In this document: positions 20,217 through 30,079 of the stretch, piece after piece
Layout: every line of letters starts with the position of its first letter
How positions within the stretch are numbered: position 1 is the first letter of the stretch
Source of the DNA: WHSW01 sp963828755
GTDB taxonomy: Bacteria; Actinomycetota; Thermoleophilia; Solirubrobacterales; 70-9
Direction of reading: 5' to 3'
Length of the DNA stretch: 64,000 nt
NCBI GenBank assembly: GCA_963828755.1
Contig: CAWHFY010000024.1
Span: 62,001-126,000 of the forward strand
Made by a program: the position numbers and the translations under genes
Notes under the pieces: model-generated
The model's database searches: none
Told to the model about the DNA's origin: nothing
Seen by the model: only the letters and a program-made list of their open reading frames with translations

Positions 20217-21174
20217 TCAGCCGCCGACCAGCAGCTCGCCCGCGCGGACCAGCGGCTCGCCGTCGACGCTGACGTCGGGCTTCATCACGACGCAGTCGAG
20301 GTGGACCGGCACCTGGACGGTGCCGCCGATCGCGGCCGAGGCGCCGAACGCGACGTGGCAGCTGCCGAGGATCTTCTCGTCCTCGAGCAGGTTGCCCGTG
20401 AGGATCGCGCGCTCGTTGGTGCCGATCCCGAGCTCCGCGACGTTGGTGCCATCCTCGCCGTGAGCGGTCAGCAGCTCCATCAGCCGCTCGCCGTCGGCGC
20501 CGGTCGCGCCGACCAGGTGGCCGGCCTCGACCGTCAGCTCGACCGGCTCGGCGACGCGGCCGATCGCCGCGATCGTCCCGTCGATCACGAGCTTGCCCTC
20601 ACCGGTGCCCTCGATCGGCGCGATGAAGCCCTCGCCGCAGGGCAGGTTGCCGAAGGCGCCGGGAGCGCTGAGGTCGCCCGCGTCGGGAATCCCCTCGCGC
20701 TCGCCCAGGCCGAGGCGCAGATCGGACCCGTTCGCGTCGGTGATCCGGGCCTCAGCGCCCGCGGTCAGCAGCTCGGCGATCGCTGCGCCGCGGCGGCGCA
20801 GCCCCTCGACGTCGGCCGACATCACCCGCGCGACGAGCTCCTCGGTCGCGGCCGGCATCGTCGCGATCCGCACCCCGCGCTCGGTCGCGTTGCGGCGCGC
20901 CTCGGTGTGCGAGAGCGACTGGTTGGTGGGGCAGATGACCACGTCGGCGGCGCTCATCGCCGCGGCGACGCTGGCGGGCGGCTCGGTTCCGTGCGAGGCG
21001 CGCTCGCCGATCAGCGCCAGGACCGCGTCGGCCCCGGCCCGACCGGCTTCGCCGCGCAGGCGCTCGCCCAGCCCGATCGTCGCCGGGTTGGCGACCACCA
21101 GGACCTCCTCGCCCTCCTGGACGCGCAAGGCAGTCGCGGACGATCGCGCTCACCGCTCGTTCGAGATCGCTCAT
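20217..21174 (-). CDS. M29/AmpT-like aminopeptidase, one frameshift
   Basis: The N-terminus MSDLERAVSAIVRDCL (ATG 21174) joins the main frame at about 21128, giving EGEEVLVVANPATIGLG. Further blocks: VVICPTNQSLSHTEARRNA, ERGVRIATMPA, ELGIGTNERA, and the late GSCHVAFGASAAIGGTV and VHLDCVVMKPDV. These are the metal-ligand regions (Glu, His, His, Asp) of the thermophilic leucyl aminopeptidase family M29. At about 318 residues it is shorter than classical M29 (about 410), like the AmpT-like subgroup common in actinobacteria. A role in peptide turnover is inferred. Confidence 0.75.
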
Positions 21175-21206
21175 CGCCGCCAACCTATCCGGGAGCGGGC
21201 CAGCGC

Positions 21207-23175
21207 TCACTTGCGCTTCAGCTTCAGCTTCTTCGCGGCGTACGTCGGCCTCGCCGCCCGTGGGCGTGAAGGTCACCTTGGCCTTGACCTTGGCCTTGCC
21301 CTTGTCGCGCAGCTTGCGGGCCAGCTTGCCCTTCGGCTTGACCGAGAGCTTCACCTTGCCCGCCGCAGCGGCCGTCTTCTTCGAGGCTCTTGAGGCTCTT
21401 GCCCTTCAGCTTCAGCTGGCCCGGGTGTGCGACGGTGGCGGTCAGCGTCGCGGTCCCCTTGCGCTTGTTGAGCTTCAGCTTGCCGAGGGTCAGGTTCTCG
21501 GCGGACTCGAACCAGACCGGGCTCGAGTAGACCTCGTAGCGGTCGACGTCGGCGGCCTCGCGGACGACCTCGACCGAGTAGCGGGCCGGGTCGGGCGCCG
21601 TGAACGTGTGCGTGAAGTCATCGCTCGCGATCGCGACCTTGTCGACGACCGTGCCGTCCCTGACCAGCTCGAGGTCGTAGCTACCGGCGCGCGTGGCGCC
21701 GGCGCCCGCGCGCAGCACCTCGACCTCGAGCCCGAGCTCGGGACCCGCGATCGTGTCGCCGATCGTCGCGTCGGGAGCGCCCGGCGAGTGCGCGGTGACC
21801 CGGATGTCGGGGCCGTCGTTGCCGTAGAACTTGACGTAGGTGTGGTCGTCGCGGATTCCCTGGACAACCGCAGGACTGCGAGAGCTCGGCCGCGTGCACG
21901 ACCGTGGTCGCGCGCCCGATCGGCGCCGTCGTGATGTCTGTCTTGTCGGCCTGGTGGGAGTCGCTGGAGCCGACGGCGGCGATGTGGAAGCCCTGCGCAA
22001 GGCGCGCCTCGTAGAAGGCGATCGCGGTCTTCGTGAACGGGTTCTGACTGGTGCCGATGTCGGCCGGGCCAGTCTGCAGCTCGATCGCGTCGACGTGCGA
22101 GTAGTCGGTCTCGGCGTCGGTCCAGTCCCAGGGACAGCCGCGGCACAGGGTGGGCGCGCCCGGGAAGATCGTCGGGTGGTTGACCTGGGTCCAACCGCCG
22201 CCGGCCTCCAGCGCGCGAAGCTGGCTCGCGGGAAGCACCGTCGGCGCGAGCTGGGTCCCCGTCTGGTCGATCACCGGTCCCCCGCGGAAGTCGGGGAAGG
22301 CGCTCGACCCGATCGAGTTGTAGTGGCCGTGGTAGGTGGTCACCTCGGTCCCGGGGATCACCAGCTTGCCCGGGTAGGACGGCTCGTACTTGCCGATCTC
22401 GCCGCGGCTGACGTCGTTGTTGTGGTCGACGAGGCCGATCCAGTCGAGCCCCGCGCCGCCCTGGGCGAGCGACTTGAAGGCGTAGTCGAGGCTGGTCTTG
22501 ACGAGCGCGTTGCCCGGTTCCTGCTCGCCGTGGGCGTGGACGTCGCCCGCGTACCAGCCCGCGCTCGGATTGGCGACCGCGCCGCTGTCGGTGGCGGTCG
22601 CGTACGGGCTTGTTCGACCAGTCGGGCGAGGAGCTGGTCTCGACCCGGACCTGCCAGTCGGCCGTGGGCGGCGCCGACCGCGGCGATGCCCGAGCTCGAC
22701 CGTCCAGGTGCCCCGGCGGCAGCGGCCCGGGTGGTAGGCGCGGGTCGTGTAGCCGTGGACGTAGGCCTTGCGCGTCGCCCTCGTAGGTGGCCGGCGGCGA
22801 GAAGCCGTTCTCGGAGATCGCGACGTCCTTGACCGCGCTCCCGCTCCAGCCGCGTCGCTCGGGCGGACCGGGCAGGGTGTCGTCCGGCTTCAGGGGCTCG
22901 TAGACGCCCATGTCGAGCGTCGTCCCAGCCGGGTGTTGTCGTAGCAGTAGCGGATTCGGATCGCCGGTGGTCCCGCCCGGGACGCTGAACGGGATCTGCA
23001 GGTACGAGCCCTGCTGGCCGGCGGTCACTGTTCCTGAGAAGTTCTGGGGCGAGGCCATCGTCGCGTCGAGTGGGGTCGCCGGGAGCGTGCACACGGCGCT
23101 CGCGAGGCTCGGCAGCGCGCACGCCCCGACCGCCGCGATCGAGACCCCAAGGCCGATCCTCCTCACCCTGCGCAT
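21207..23175 (-). CDS. Secreted CehA/McbA-type PHP metallohydrolase, five or more frameshifts
   Basis: ATG 23175 gives a signal peptide (RIGLGVSIAAVGACALPSLASA). The N-terminal beta-rich part (FSGTVTAGQQGSYLQIPFSVPGG) precedes a PHP-like metal centre. That centre includes HGHYNSIGSSAFPDFRGG, WTQVNHPTIFPG, HVDAIELQTG and AAVGSSDSHQAD. A C-terminal Ig-like region (VWFESAENLTLGKLKLNKRKG) runs into a Lys/Gly/Ala-rich tail ending KKLKLKRK. CehA members hydrolyse phosphoester or carbamate substrates, but the natural substrate here is unknown. Frame changes lie near 22770, 22665, 22610, 22360, 21885, 21375 and 21245; the stop at 21207 is reached only after correction. Confidence 0.7.
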
Positions 23176-23212
23176 GAACTGGAACCTATCGCGCCGCCGA
23201 CGGATCAGCCGC

Positions 23213-23722
23213 TCAGCCTGCCCAGGTTCCCATCCGCGCCAACGTCGACTCGATGCTGCGCTCCTCGAAGTCGAGGTGCTCGAGCAGGGCCGCTCCGAGC
23301 GCCTCGAGCGCGACGACGACCCGGGCGCGGCCCTCACCGTTGTCGTCGCCGGTCAGGTCAGCGGCCGCCGCCTCGACCTCGTCGAGCAGGACCGAGACCT
23401 GGCGGTGGTCTGCCTCGAGCTTGTCGACCACGGGGTCGAGATCCGGGTTGACCCGGCGCAGGACCGGGAACAGGGCCGCGTCCTCGAGGTTGTGGTGTGA
23501 GTGCACGAAGCGGCAGTAGTGCAGGCAGTTGACCTTCAGCTGCCAGAGCGGGCCGTTCGCCTTCAGATCGTCGATCCGGTCGCGGACCTCCCCCGGCTCC
23601 AGCCCGTCCACCACCGCCTCGGCGAGCGCCGCGACGATCCCGAGGTCACGGCGGATCATCGAATGAACCCACAGCAACTCCTCGAAGAGCGGGTTCGCAG
23701 GCTCGGACTCGGTGGCGCTCAC
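23213..23722 (-). CDS. Hemerythrin-like domain protein
   Basis: A 169-residue four-helix protein with the diiron ligands of hemerythrin: VHSMIRRDLG (first His), FVHSHHNLEDAALFPVL (HxxxE), EADHRQV, and HLDFEERSIE at the end. Such proteins bind O2 or NO, or handle iron. It lies between the metallohydrolase and the HDAC-like gene on the same strand, 13 bp from the latter. It is one of two hemerythrin proteins in the window; the other is in the nar operon. Confidence 0.85.
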   Translation of the reverse strand: MSATESEPANPLFEELLWVHSMIRRDLGIVAALAEAVVDGLEPGEVRDRIDDLKANGPLWQLKVNCLHYCRFVHSHHNLEDAALFPVLRRVNPDLDPVVDKLEADHRQVSVLLDEVEAAAADLTGDDNGEGRARVVVALEALGAALLEHLDFEERSIESTLARMGTWAG

Positions 23723-23735
23723 CGCGCCATTCTGC

Positions 23736-24819
<1,084 letters not shown>

Positions 24820-24889
24820 GGGCGCAGGCAATCTATTGCGCCCCGGACGCCCTCGGCGCTCCCCCGCCACCGCTACGATTTCCGCCCCC

Positions 24890-24963
24890 GCCGGAGTAGC
24901 TCAGCTGGTTAGAGCAGCGGAATCATAATCCGCGTGTCGGGGGTTCGAGTCCCTCCTCCGGCA
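24890..24963 (+). tRNA. tRNA with anticodon CAT (elongator Met, or Ile2)
   Basis: A full cloverleaf can be drawn by eye. The acceptor stem GCCGGAG/CTCCGGC has 7 bp, the D arm contains AGCTCAGCTGGTTAGAGC, and the anticodon stem GCGGA/TCCGC encloses loop ATCATAA (anticodon CAT). The T arm is GGGGG/CCCTC around TTCGAGT, and the discriminator is A. CCA is not encoded. G1-C72 pairing excludes the initiator. CAT can be elongator Met or lysidine-modified Ile2; I favour Met but cannot prove it. It is the intact copy of a sequence whose 3' half recurs at 29020. Confidence 0.95.
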
Positions 24964-25189
24964 TCGGAAAAAGCCCCGCTCAGGCCGGATGACGGCAGTC
25001 GAGCGTGCCGTCGTACACCGACTGGCTCCACCACAGGAGCGAGCCGTCGAATACCGACTGGCTCCACCGCAGGCGCTGGCTCGGGCACTCGTTCGACCAC
25101 AGGTCCACCCAGGTGCACCTGAGTCGCCTCGGTCGTCGGTGCCGCTGAGGAAGACGTGGCAACGCACCTGGTCAAGCTGCCCGGATGGT
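24922..25189 (+). repeat. Left copy of a 268-bp direct repeat (tRNA 3' half plus flank)
   Basis: From the anticodon loop of the tRNA (ATCATAATCCGCG...) through about 226 bp of downstream sequence this block recurs at 29020-29288, offset by 4098 bp. The tRNA part is identical; the flank shows about a dozen substitutions and one single-base indel. It contains an internal 33-bp tandem duplication (two ACCGACTGGCTCCACC units). Such a tRNA 3'-end repeat is what site-specific integration leaves, though homology that far beyond the tRNA is unusual. Confidence 0.9.
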
Positions 25190-25314
25190 CGCGAGCAGCG
25201 CTCGACGCCGTAGGCATCGCAGTTGGGGTCGCCGTCACATCGGCCTTGAACCCCCGCGCGGCTCGCGGCCGGGGCGCGGCGCGTTCGACTGTCCGCCTGC
25301 GGCGACGAGGTCAT
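24980..25314 (-). pseudogene. 3' part of a Cys-rich secreted-type protein gene (remnant)
   Basis: Leftward frames encode CDGDPNCDAYGVERC, QLDQVRCHVFLSGTDDRG and then, after a one-base shift near 25120, RCTWVDLWSN and two copies of WSQSV(F/Y)DG before TLDCRHPA and a stop at 24980. The Cys spacing suggests a disulfide-bonded extracellular domain. The upstream part of the gene is missing: beyond about 25300 the sequence belongs to the damaged regulator region. The same C-terminal tail, in one frame, is attached to a glycosyltransferase in the right-hand repeat. Confidence 0.4.
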
Positions 25315-25891
25315 CGTTGATCTGGCCTCGAACAGCGTCAGCCTGCCGCGGGCCGATCTCCGGGAAGAACACGCTGTCCAGGCACCGGTGTCGTGCGTGC
25401 ATCGGCGAAACCCGCGTCTGGCTGACCTGCGCGCGCAGGCCGTTTAATCCGTGGGCTGGGCGCCGACGAGGGGCTGACGCAAGTGCTAGCCCGCCGAGCC
25501 GTCGCGCTCGCCCGAGTATCGGTCATGTGTCCGTAGGTCCTGACCTGCGTGGGGCCCCGTTCGTGATGCTCAACGATCTCCCAAGCGAGAGGTTCACGGA
25601 TTGAGCAATCGAGACAAACCTACGAGCAACCGAATCAGACGGTGGGAGAAGGTGACAAAGCACGCGGAAGCCTCGCGGCGTGGTAGCCGCCTAACGCGGG
25701 CGCAGAGAGCGCCATACCGAGCCACGGTGTGACGATCGTTCGCGCGACGTGCTCGACCGCCCGCCTCGGACGCGGAGGCCACCGGCGCTCTGAAAGATGC
25801 GGTTCGCATCTCGCGTCGGCGCGTCGCGCTCGATCCGCTGCGTGAGGAGGCGCACCGCGAGCTGATCAGGCGCCTGATCGCCGCTGGGGAG
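25298..25891 (+). other. Degenerate 5' region of the large regulator gene
   Basis: No intact gene is present in this roughly 600-bp stretch. In the frame of the downstream regulator, 25298-25444 reads CGDEVIVDLASNSVSL and stops at 25445; this resembles the region after the DNA-binding domain of AfsR/SARP regulators. From about 25736 the frame is open again without any ATG, GTG or TTG and reads LKDAVRISRRRVALDPLREE, the middle of a bacterial transcriptional activation (BTAD) domain. The N-terminal OmpR-like DNA-binding domain therefore appears lost or decayed. Confidence 0.45.
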
Positions 25892-28825
25892 GTGTCGGCC
25901 GCCCGCGTGGCATTCGACGACCTCGCTCGACGCCTGCGGACAGAGCTACACGTGGGACCGTCGAAGGACACCCGCCGCTTGCTGGATGCCATTCACTCGC
26001 ACGGAGTCGTGCCGGCGACGGTCGCCGCCGAGACGATGCCGCCCCTTCCTCCCGCCCTCACGCGACGAGCGCGCACCTTGTTCGTCGGTCGTGAGGAATC
26101 GCTGCGCTGGATTCGATCCCAGTTGTCCGCTGCTCGGGCCGGATCGGGCCGACTCGCGGTGATCGCCGGCGAGCCCGGCATCGGCAAGACGCGACTGGCG
26201 AGCGAATTCGCCCGCAGCGCTCACGGGGACGGCGCGGCGGTGCTTCTCGGCCGCTGTCAGGAGGAGCTGCTAGTCCCCTACCAGCCGTTCGTCGAAGCCT
26301 TTGGCCGCTACGTCGCGGCGGTGTCGCCGGAGGTGCTGGGCGGCCAACTCGACGCGTCCGGCGGCGAGCTCACGAGACTCGTTCCCGAGCTCGCCTGGCG
26401 ACTCCCGGGTCTGCCCGATCCGGTCAGCGCTGACCCGGAGGGGCAGCGCTTCCGGCTGTTCGAGGCCGCCGGCTCGCTGGTCGCAAACGCGTCGCGATCG
26501 TGGCCGGTGGTGCTGCTGCTTGAAGACCTACACTGGGCGGACAGGCCGACCGCGCTGCTGCTGACGCACCTCGTGCGCTCGGTCCAGACGGAGCGCGTGC
26601 TGGTCCTCGGCACCTATCGCGACACCGACCTGGCCGAGCCGCTTGCTTCCGCGCTTGCGGATCTGCGCCGCGAGCGGGCTCTCGAAAGGGTGCGGCTCGG
26701 GAGCCTTCATCGGGGGGAGGTCGCGACGATGATCTCCGCGTGGCTCGGGCGCGCGCCGCCGACGCACTTCACGCACTCGCTTCACCGCGAGACCGAGGGC
26801 AACCCGTTCTTCATCGAAGAGGTCCTGTTCCACCTGAACGAGGCCGGCGCTGTCGGGCAGACCGAGTGGGGCCGCCTGGCCTCGTTCACCGAACTCGGGA
26901 TACCCGATGGCGTGCGAGAGGCGATCGAGCGCCGCCTCGCCACGTTGTCGACGGCAGCGCGCCGGATCGTGACAATGGCTGCCGCGATCGGCCGATCATT
27001 CTCGGTCGAGCTGCTCACGGCTCTGGCCGCGCTGCGCGGCGAGGAATTGCTGGAGGCGCTCGAAGAGGCCGCGCAGCATCGCATCATCGAGGAGGAACCT
27101 GGTGCGCCTGAGCGCTACACATTCACCCACTCGCTGATCCGCGAGACCCTGTACGCGTCACTGAGCGGGCCCCGGCGAGTGGCGCTGCACCGACGCATCG
27201 GAGCGATCCTCGAGGAGCGGCACGCGAGCGACCGCGAACCGCCGCTGGGCGAGCTCGCTTACCACTTCGTCGAAGCCGCCGAGCCCGGAGCGGCCGCCAA
27301 AGCCGTCGACTTCTCCCACGGCGCGGCCCAGCAGGCCCTCGCCGCGCTCGCGTATGAGGAGGCCGCCCGTCACTTCGACCGCGCGCTCTCGGCTTTCGAT
27401 CTTTCGGAGCACACCGACGAATCGACTCACTGCAATCTGTGGCTCGGCCTCGGCGAGGCCCACAGCAAGGCGAGCGAATTCGATCAGAGCCGCGCCGCCT
27501 TCCAAGCAGCCGCGGAGCTCGCGCGGAGGGCGGGGCTCGGGGAGCACCTCGCGTACGCGGCTCTGGGTCTCGCCCGGGGCTGGATCGAGGAGGGCACCAC
27601 CGACCCGGGGATCGTCGGCCTGCTGGAGGAGGCGCTCGCTGCGCTGCCGAAGACCGAAACGGCCCTCCGGGCGAGATTGCTCGGTCGCCTTGCCATGGAG
27701 CTGCACTTCTCGGACGAGCCCGCACGATGCCAGACACTGGCGCGACAGGCCGTCGCACTCGCGCGACGGGTCGGTGACCCGTCGACGCTTGCGTTCGCAC
27801 TCAACGCCCACCACTGGGCGCAGCGCGGCCAAGATAAAGTCAGCGAGCTGCTCGCGATCGCTGAGGAGATCATCAACTGCGCGGAAGCATCCGCCGAGCC
27901 CGAGCTGGCACTGCAAGGCCACAGCTGGCGCCTCGTCGACCTCCTCGAGCTCGGACAGACCAATGAGATCGACGACGAGATCGACGCTTGTGGGAGCATC
28001 TCCGATCGCCTGGGCCAACCGTTCTATCGATCCTGGGCCGCTGGGCTGCACCCCATGCGAGCCCTCATGCAAGGCCGCTTCGACGACGCCGAGCGGCTCG
28101 CCACCGAAGCGCTCGCCGCAGCCGAGTCGGCATCCAACTGGAATGGGATAACTGCGTCCAGGGTCCAGCTCGCGTGGTGCTGGAAAGACGTTGGACGCGG
28201 CGCCGACCGAGCCGCCGAGGTCGAGCGCTTCGTACGTCACGAAGTGCTCACCCGCCCGCTGTCGTACGGCGCGGCCACGATGTGGAACGCCAACCTGGCC
28301 CTGTTCATGGCCGAAGCCGGTCTCGAAGAGCAGGCGCGCGAGTATCTCGCCCGCGCGGCCGACTGCGACGACGCTGAGCTGACGCGAAACGTTGACGGGC
28401 GCAGCGCCGCAGCACTCGCCGCCGAGGCCTGCGCCCTGCTCAAAGAGAAACGGCTGGCGCTCCGGTTCTACGAACTGCTCCTGCCGCGCGACGGCCTCTG
28501 CATCCTCGGCGGGCGCGGCGTCTACTTCCGGGGAGCGGCCGCACGCTACCTCGGACTACTCGCCGACACGCTTGACCGGCGCGAAGACGCAGTTCGCCAC
28601 CACGAGCAGGCGCTGGCAACAAACCAGCAGGCGCATGCACCCCCATGGATCGCCCGCAGCCGACTCGAACTCGGCCGCGCGCTCCTGGTCCGAGGAGGGC
28701 CGGGAGACGAGCCACGCGCGATCGACGTGCTGGCCGAGGCCGAACAACAGGCGCGCGAGCTCGGGATGCAATCGCTAAGCGAGCAGGTCACGGTCGCACG
28801 CTCCGCGATCGGCGCCGCCGGCTAG
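25892..28825 (+). CDS. Large AAA-ATPase/TPR regulator of the SARP/AfsR-like type, N-terminally truncated
   Basis: The first possible start (GTG 25892) falls inside a BTAD domain (AFDDLARRLRTELHVGPS). Then follow an AAA/NACHT-like ATPase with Walker A GEPGIGKT (residues 93-100), Walker B VVLLLEDLHWAD and an RNP-type TEGNPFFIEEV sensor region. About 500 residues of alpha-helical TPR-like repeats complete the 977 residues. No HTH is left at either end (the C-terminus ends SAIGAAG), so the product as seen has no DNA-binding part. Full-length relatives control secondary metabolism or stress genes. The long frame is undamaged, unlike many neighbours, so the ATPase/TPR part may still be made. It lies inside the tRNA-anchored repeat pair. 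Confidence 0.75.
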   Translation: MSAARVAFDDLARRLRTELHVGPSKDTRRLLDAIHSHGVVPATVAAETMPPLPPALTRRARTLFVGREESLRWIRSQLSAARAGSGRLAVIAGEPGIGKTRLASEFARSAHGDGAAVLLGRCQEELLVPYQPFVEAFGRYVAAVSPEVLGGQLDASGGELTRLVPELAWRLPGLPDPVSADPEGQRFRLFEAAGSLVANASRSWPVVLLLEDLHWADRPTALLLTHLVRSVQTERVLVLGTYRDTDLAEPLASALADLRRERALERVRLGSLHRGEVATMISAWLGRAPPTHFTHSLHRETEGNPFFIEEVLFHLNEAGAVGQTEWGRLASFTELGIPDGVREAIERRLATLSTAARRIVTMAAAIGRSFSVELLTALAALRGEELLEALEEAAQHRIIEEEPGAPERYTFTHSLIRETLYASLSGPRRVALHRRIGAILEERHASDREPPLGELAYHFVEAAEPGAAAKAVDFSHGAAQQALAALAYEEAARHFDRALSAFDLSEHTDESTHCNLWLGLGEAHSKASEFDQSRAAFQAAAELARRAGLGEHLAYAALGLARGWIEEGTTDPGIVGLLEEALAALPKTETALRARLLGRLAMELHFSDEPARCQTLARQAVALARRVGDPSTLAFALNAHHWAQRGQDKVSELLAIAEEIINCAEASAEPELALQGHSWRLVDLLELGQTNEIDDEIDACGSISDRLGQPFYRSWAAGLHPMRALMQGRFDDAERLATEALAAAESASNWNGITASRVQLAWCWKDVGRGADRAAEVERFVRHEVLTRPLSYGAATMWNANLALFMAEAGLEEQAREYLARAADCDDAELTRNVDGRSAAALAAEACALLKEKRLALRFYELLLPRDGLCILGGRGVYFRGAAARYLGLLADTLDRREDAVRHHEQALATNQQAHAPPWIARSRLELGRALLVRGGPGDEPRAIDVLAEAEQQARELGMQSLSEQVTVARSAIGAAG

Positions 28826-28849
28826 CGACGCCATTATGAACGGGAGCGG

Positions 28850-28869
28850 GCGGCGTCCACGGACGCCGC
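28850..28869 (+). terminator. Hairpin after the large regulator gene
   Basis: A perfect inverted repeat GCGGCGTCC/GGACGCCGC with a minimal loop starts 25 bp after the stop codon. There is no T-run, as is usual for high-GC actinobacteria. A second small hairpin (TGGCTT-GAAT-AAGCCA, 28985-29000) lies just before the right repeat. The 195 bp between the gene and the repeat hold nothing else I can name. Confidence 0.5.
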
Positions 28870-29019
28870 AGCCCGGACGGCGTCAGCGCTTCCGCGCCTT
28901 CCGCTTCCGCCGCCGCCGCGCACCCAACCGCGCACCGAACGCATCAGTTCGTGTGTCCTGGGAGGACCTAGCAGCACCCCTAGTTGGCTTGAATAAGCCA
29001 GATCCTCTCCCGGGAACCG

Positions 29020-29288
29020 ATCATAATCCGCGTGTCGGGGGTTCGAGTCCCTCCTCCGGCATCGGAAACAGGCCCGCTCAGGCCGGATGACGGCAGTCGA
29101 GCGTGCCGTCGTACACCGACTGGCTCCACCACAGGAGCGAGCCGTCGAATACCGACTGGCTCCACCGCAGGCGCTGGCTTGGGCGCTCGTTCGACCACAG
29201 GTCCACCCAGGTGCACCTCCAGTCGCCCCGGTCGTCGGTGCCGCTGAGGAAGACTTCGCAACGCATCTGGTCAAGCTGCTCGGATGGT
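29020..29288 (+). repeat. Right copy of the tRNA-derived direct repeat
   Basis: Begins ATCATAATCCGCG, the anticodon loop and 3' half of the CAT tRNA, ends its tRNA part with the discriminator A at 29061, and continues with 227 bp matching the left copy. The 5' half of a tRNA is absent, so this copy is not a functional tRNA gene. It marks the right end of a 4.1-kb segment. No integrase gene lies between the copies. Confidence 0.9.
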
Positions 29289-29949
29289 AGCCATTTCGGG
29301 GTCAGCGCGGCGCGCCGTTTGACGGCGAGCAGGGTCAGGAACTGGACGAGCACGACCAGCGCGGCGAGATATTGGGCGTAGAACGCGAGCGCGCTGGCAA
29401 GGATGAAACCTACGCGGGTAGCGGGGGACGTTCGCTCGAACTCGCGTATGAAGAAGTAGGACGAGAGCACGACCAGCAGCACCACGAGCGCGTACGAACG
29501 CGCGGTCTGCTCGTAATGCACGAGGAAGGGGCTGAGCGCGAGCAACAGGCCGGCGACCAATCCCGCGGGGCGGCCGAACAACCTGGTCCCGAGCAGCACC
29601 ATCACCGGCACCGCCAAGCGTCCCGAGCAGCACGGTCAGGCTGCGAAGGGCGATCTCCCCCGACCCGAACAGCTCTCTCCAGACGTAGAGCAGCGCGTAG
29701 TAGATGCCCATGTTCGGATCGCCGCCGCTGACGATGTCGCCGAGACGGCCCAGGTCGTTCGTGTAGTCGACACTCGCCGCCTCGTCCAACCACACGCTCT
29801 TCGTCCCGAGGTGATACGCCGCCACCGCAGCCGGCGAGAATCGTCAACGCGACGATCGCGGGATCGATCCGACGAAGGGGTCCGTTACGAGCCCCCTCGC
29901 GGCTCGCTGCAGTCGGCGGCGGGGTTGTGTGCGTCCGCGGGTTGGGCAA
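29078..29949 (-). pseudogene. Truncated membrane glycosyltransferase (GT39/ArnT-like) joined to the repeat tail
   Basis: From ATG 29949 the leftward frames read RRIDPAIVALTILA, then VWLDEAASVDYTNDLG (a Leu-Asp-Glu motif as in ArnT/PMT-type lipid-linked sugar transferases), GIYYALLYVWRELFG, and several TM helices (GLVAGLLLALSPFLVHY, ALVVLLVVLSSYFF). Frameshifts lie near 29835 and 29620. At about 29288 homology to a transferase ends and the frame passes into the repeat's Cys/Trp-rich tail (VFLSGTDDRG ... CRHPA). A normal enzyme would have some 300 further residues. I read this as a gene cut by the recombination that made the repeat. Confidence 0.6.
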
Positions 29950-30019
29950 CGGTCGGCGGCATAAGCACCTGGACGGCTCTACGGAGCGGGAAACGGCGGA
30001 GCGGCCGCAACCCCTGAGC

Positions 30020-30036
30020 CGGAATCATAATCCGCG
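30020..30036 (+). repeat. Third, 17-bp copy of the tRNA anticodon arm
   Basis: CGGAATCATAATCCGCG is identical to positions 24918-24934, the anticodon stem-loop of the CAT tRNA; the flanks do not form a tRNA. It lies about 1 kb right of the right-hand repeat and just before backbone-like genes resume. It may be the outer attachment-site scar of a second, adjacent insertion (29020-30036). Confidence 0.6.
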
Positions 30037-30079
30037 GAGTCGGTGCGGTCGCTGCCGCTCGCCCAATAAGGTCTGGACG

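Noticed and set aside
24901..25314. A 137-residue minus-strand protein containing RRRDSNPRHADYD
   Set aside because: This peptide is the well-known false translation of the tRNA T arm and anticodon arm read backwards; the same artefact occurs at the right repeat.
29020..29061. A second functional tRNA gene at the right repeat
   Set aside because: Only the anticodon loop and 3' half are present; no acceptor 5' strand or D arm precedes it.
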